Shown: one piece after another, positions 5,163 to 7,390 of the stretch
Layout of the letters: every line of letters begins with the position of its first letter
How positions within the stretch are numbered: position 1 is the first letter of the stretch
Assembly: GCA_003509785.1 (NCBI GenBank)
Contig: DOMY01000152.1
Span: forward strand, 6,218-13,607
Direction of reading: 5' to 3'
Length of the DNA stretch: 7,390 nucleotides
DNA from: Gemmobacter sp.
Lineage (GTDB): Bacteria; Pseudomonadota; Alphaproteobacteria; Rhodobacterales; Rhodobacteraceae
Position numbers and translations under genes: made by a program
Notes under the pieces: generated by a model
Told to the model about the DNA's origin: nothing
The model's input: only the letters and a program-made list of their open reading frames with translations
The model's database searches: none

Positions 5163-6683
5163 ATGACCGCGCTGCTGGAGATGCGCTCCATCACCAAGAC
5201 CTTTCCGGGCGTCAAGGCGCTGGATCAGGTGAACCTTTACGTCCGTCAGGGCGAAATCCATGCGATCTGTGGCGAGAATGGCGCCGGAAAATCCACGCTG
5301 ATGAAGGTGCTTTCGGGCGTCTATCCGGCGGGCAGCTATGAGGGCGAGATCGTCTATGACGGTTCTGTGGCCCAGTTCCGCGGCATCCGTGACAGCGAAG
5401 ATCGCGGGATCATCATCATTCACCAGGAACTGGCGCTGGTGCCGCTGCTGTCGATCGCGGAGAATCTGTTTCTGGGCAATGAACGCCAGACGGGCGGCGT
5501 GATCGACTGGCAGGAAACCTTTCGCCAGACCGAGGCGCTGCTGAAAAAGGTGGGGCTGAAAGAACCGCCGGGCGTGCAGGTGGGCAAGCTGGGCGTCGGC
5601 AAGCAGCAGCTGGTCGAGATTGCCAAGGCCCTGTCGAAAGACGTGCGTCTGCTGATCCTCGATGAACCGACCGCCGCGCTTTCGGAATCCGACAGCCAGG
5701 CCCTGCTGGATCTGCTGCTGGAGCTGAAATCACAGGGCGTCACCTCGATCATCATCAGCCACAAGCTGAACGAGGTGCGCCGCGTGGCCGATAGCGTGAC
5801 GGTGATCCGCGATGGCACCACGGTCTCCACGCTGGATGCCCATACGACCCCGATTTCCGAAGACCGCATCGTGCGCGACATGGTGGGGCGCGACATGGCG
5901 CACCGCTATCCCGAACGCACCCGCCGCACCGGCGCCGTGGTGATGGAGGTGGAAGGCTGGAACGTCTGGCACCCCGAACATGCCGAACGCCAGGTTATCA
6001 AGAATATCGCGCTGAATGTGCGCGCGGGCGAAGTGGTGGGGATTGCGGGCCTGATGGGATCTGGGCGCACCGAACTGGCCATGAGCCTGTTTGGCCGCAG
6101 CTATGGCCGCAACATCAGCGGTCAGGTCAAGGTGCATGGTGTGGTGAAGGATACCGGCACCGTCAGCCGGGCCATCGCGGCAGGCATTGCCTATGTGACC
6201 GAAGACCGCAAATCGCTGGGCCTGATCCTGGAAGAAACCATCCAGCGCAACACCACGCTGGCCAATCTGCCCGCCGTGGCGCAGGGCGGCGTGATCAACG
6301 AGGCCCGCGAAACCGAAGTGGCCGAGAAATACCGCGCCGCCATGCGGATCCGCACGCCAAGCGTGTTCCAGAAGGTGATGAACCTTTCGGGCGGCAACCA
6401 GCAGAAGGTGGTGCTGTCGAAATGGCTGTTTACCGAACCTGAGGTGCTGATCCTGGATGAACCCACGCGCGGCATCGACGTGGGGGCGAAATATGAAATC
6501 TACAGCATCATCAACGACCTGAGCGCACAGGGCAAAGCGGTTCTGATGATTTCCTCGGAAATGCCAGAGCTGCTGGGCATGTGCGACCGGATCTATGTCA
6601 TGAACGAAGGCGCCTTCGTGGGTGAATTGCACCACACCGAGGCCACGCAAGAGCGCATCATGTCGCTCATCGTTACGGAATAA
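5163..6683 (+). CDS. gguA: GguA/MmsA-type sugar ABC importer ATPase (two fused NBDs)
   Basis: A 506-residue double ATPase of the monosaccharide importer family (XylG/MglA/AraG type), normal in length. First domain: Walker A GENGAGKST (37-45), Q-loop Gln88, a signature reading LGVGKQQ (143-149), Walker B LLILDEPT (163-170), switch His200. Second domain: degenerate Walker A GLMGSGRTE (296-304, Arg for Lys), canonical signature LSGGNQQK (408-415), Walker B VLILDEPTRGID (428-439), and 'SSEMPEL' in place of the switch His. This asymmetry is usual for the family and implies one main hydrolytic site. It powers uptake of the sugar delivered by ChvE, on the cytoplasmic face of the GguB permease. ATG 5163 has CGGAGG at 5151-5156; the frame is open upstream, but that part runs through the hairpin region. 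It lies 12 bp before gguB. MmsA-like naming is used for close relatives. Confidence 0.94.
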   Translation: MTALLEMRSITKTFPGVKALDQVNLYVRQGEIHAICGENGAGKSTLMKVLSGVYPAGSYEGEIVYDGSVAQFRGIRDSEDRGIIIIHQELALVPLLSIAENLFLGNERQTGGVIDWQETFRQTEALLKKVGLKEPPGVQVGKLGVGKQQLVEIAKALSKDVRLLILDEPTAALSESDSQALLDLLLELKSQGVTSIIISHKLNEVRRVADSVTVIRDGTTVSTLDAHTTPISEDRIVRDMVGRDMAHRYPERTRRTGAVVMEVEGWNVWHPEHAERQVIKNIALNVRAGEVVGIAGLMGSGRTELAMSLFGRSYGRNISGQVKVHGVVKDTGTVSRAIAAGIAYVTEDRKSLGLILEETIQRNTTLANLPAVAQGGVINEARETEVAEKYRAAMRIRTPSVFQKVMNLSGGNQQKVVLSKWLFTEPEVLILDEPTRGIDVGAKYEIYSIINDLSAQGKAVLMISSEMPELLGMCDRIYVMNEGAFVGELHHTEATQERIMSLIVTE

Positions 6684-6695
6684 GGGAGAGGCAGG

Positions 6696-7390
6696 ATGAC
6701 AACGCCAAAGGCCGAAGGCATCGGCCGCTATCTGATCAGCCACCTGCGCGAATACGGGCTGCTGTTCGCCCTCATCGCCATCATGGTGTTCTTTCAGATC
6801 GTGACCGACGGCACGCTGCTGAAACCCGTGAACATCACCAACCTGTTCCTGCAGAACAGCTATATCATCATCATGGCGCTGGGTATGCTGATGGTGATCG
6901 TGGCGGGCCATATCGACCTGTCGGTGGGATCGGTGATGGGCTTCGTCGGCGCAATGGCGGCGGTGATGATCGTCAGCTGGGGGTTGCCGGTGGCGGTGGC
7001 AGTGCCGCTGTGCCTGATCGTGGGGATCCTGATCGGCGCCGCGCAGGGCTATTTCGTGGCTTTCTGGAAGATCCCTTCCTTCATCGTGACGCTGGCTGGG
7101 ATGCTGGTGTTCCGCGGCCTGTCGCTGTGGCTGCTGGCGGGGCAAAGCATCGGACCGTTTCCGAAAAGCTTTCAGGCGCTGTCGACCGGGTTCATCCCCG
7201 ATCTGTTCGGGGTGGGCAAACCGAATGTCACCGCGCTGGCCGCCGGGGTGATTGCCGTCTGCGTGCTGATCTGGCTGGGTCTGAAAGCCCGTGCCCGCAA
7301 TGCGCAATATGGCATCGAGGATGAGCCGACGGCGTTTTTCGTGGCCCGCAATGCCATCGTCGGCGCCGCACTTCTGTTCGTGACATGGAA
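6696..7390 (+). CDS. gguB: GguB-type sugar ABC importer permease (5' part, cut by window end)
   Basis: The first 231 codons are present, open to the window edge with two bases left over; relatives are roughly 400 residues, so a bit over half is visible. It is a membrane permease of the monosaccharide (RbsC/XylH/MglC-like) family. Hydrophobic segments are seen at about 20-36, 55-71, 77-94, 98-116, 127-148, 178-197 and 217-230. Family marks include 'MLMVIVAGHIDLSVGSVMGFVGA' (64-86) and 'KIPSFIVTLAGMLVFRGLS' (125-143), the latter the cytoplasmic coupling region that docks on GguA. ATG 6696 follows the gguA stop by 12 bp, with GGAG (6685-6688) seven bases upstream. It should form the inner-membrane channel for ChvE-bound aldoses. 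Nothing looks broken. Family assignment is secure; the GguB name follows from its place after chvE-gguA. Confidence 0.92.
   Translation, partial: MTTPKAEGIGRYLISHLREYGLLFALIAIMVFFQIVTDGTLLKPVNITNLFLQNSYIIIMALGMLMVIVAGHIDLSVGSVMGFVGAMAAVMIVSWGLPVAVAVPLCLIVGILIGAAQGYFVAFWKIPSFIVTLAGMLVFRGLSLWLLAGQSIGPFPKSFQALSTGFIPDLFGVGKPNVTALAAGVIAVCVLIWLGLKARARNAQYGIEDEPTAFFVARNAIVGAALLFVTW

Noticed and set aside
5740..6480. Degenerate second ATPase site and altered first signature of GguA as possible inactivation
   Set aside because: Arg in the second Walker A and a non-canonical first signature are usual in double-ATPase monosaccharide importers; both Walker B motifs and the second signature are intact.
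5730..7307. Very long open frame on the minus strand (525 codons) across gguA and gguB
   Set aside because: It is antisense to two clear ABC transporter genes. Its translation is His-, Gln- and Ala-rich with no recognisable domain, as expected where GC-rich coding DNA empties the opposite strand of stops.
1..7390. Mobile element, CRISPR array, tRNA or phage remnant
   Set aside because: No transposase, integrase, spaced direct-repeat array, cloverleaf or attachment-site pattern was seen; base composition is even apart from the short AT-rich promoter region.

Overview
The window is high-GC, gene-dense DNA. Codon use and gene content suggest an alphaproteobacterium. A Rhodobacteraceae-type host (Rhodobacter, Paracoccus or roseobacter relatives) is the best guess, because clusters like the left-hand one are known from roseobacters. 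This placement is inference; there is no rRNA or other phylogenetic marker in the window.

Left half (1-2928, + strand): four genes in the order GcvT-like protein (3' end only), small zinc-ribbon protein, flavin/[2Fe-2S] reductase, and DUF3445 haem protein. This matches the dmmDABC dimethylamine monooxygenase operon, related to the haem-dependent oxidative N-demethylase (HODM). The expected chemistry is oxidative demethylation of dimethylamine to methylamine. DmmB would supply electrons from NAD(P)H, the haem would sit on DmmC, and the released one-carbon unit would pass to tetrahydrofolate on DmmD. The genes are tightly packed: an ATGA overlap joins dmmA and dmmB, and 8 bp separate dmmB from dmmC. 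A perfect GC hairpin lies between dmmD and dmmA.

Right half (2929-7390): a LysR-type regulator on the minus strand (gbpR-like) diverges from a sugar ABC importer operon on the plus strand. That operon encodes the periplasmic binding protein ChvE, the double ATPase GguA and the start of the permease GguB, cut off by the window edge. This is the gbpR/chvE-gguAB arrangement of Agrobacterium, where ChvE binds aldose monosaccharides and GbpR controls chvE in response to sugar. The 153-bp gbpR-chvE gap holds an AT-rich island with a good sigma70-type promoter, two exact TGATATGT repeats bracketing it, and a GC-rich, structured 5' leader. A strong hairpin separates chvE from gguA.

The two halves meet stop codon to stop codon at 2928/2929 with no intergenic base. 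No mobile element, CRISPR array, tRNA or rRNA is visible. I see no wholly new system. The most interesting points are the composition of DmmA (an apparent relic of a reductase nucleotide-binding half-domain plus a zinc ribbon), the promoter repeats, the structured chvE leader, and the switch-like hairpins between chvE and gguA.
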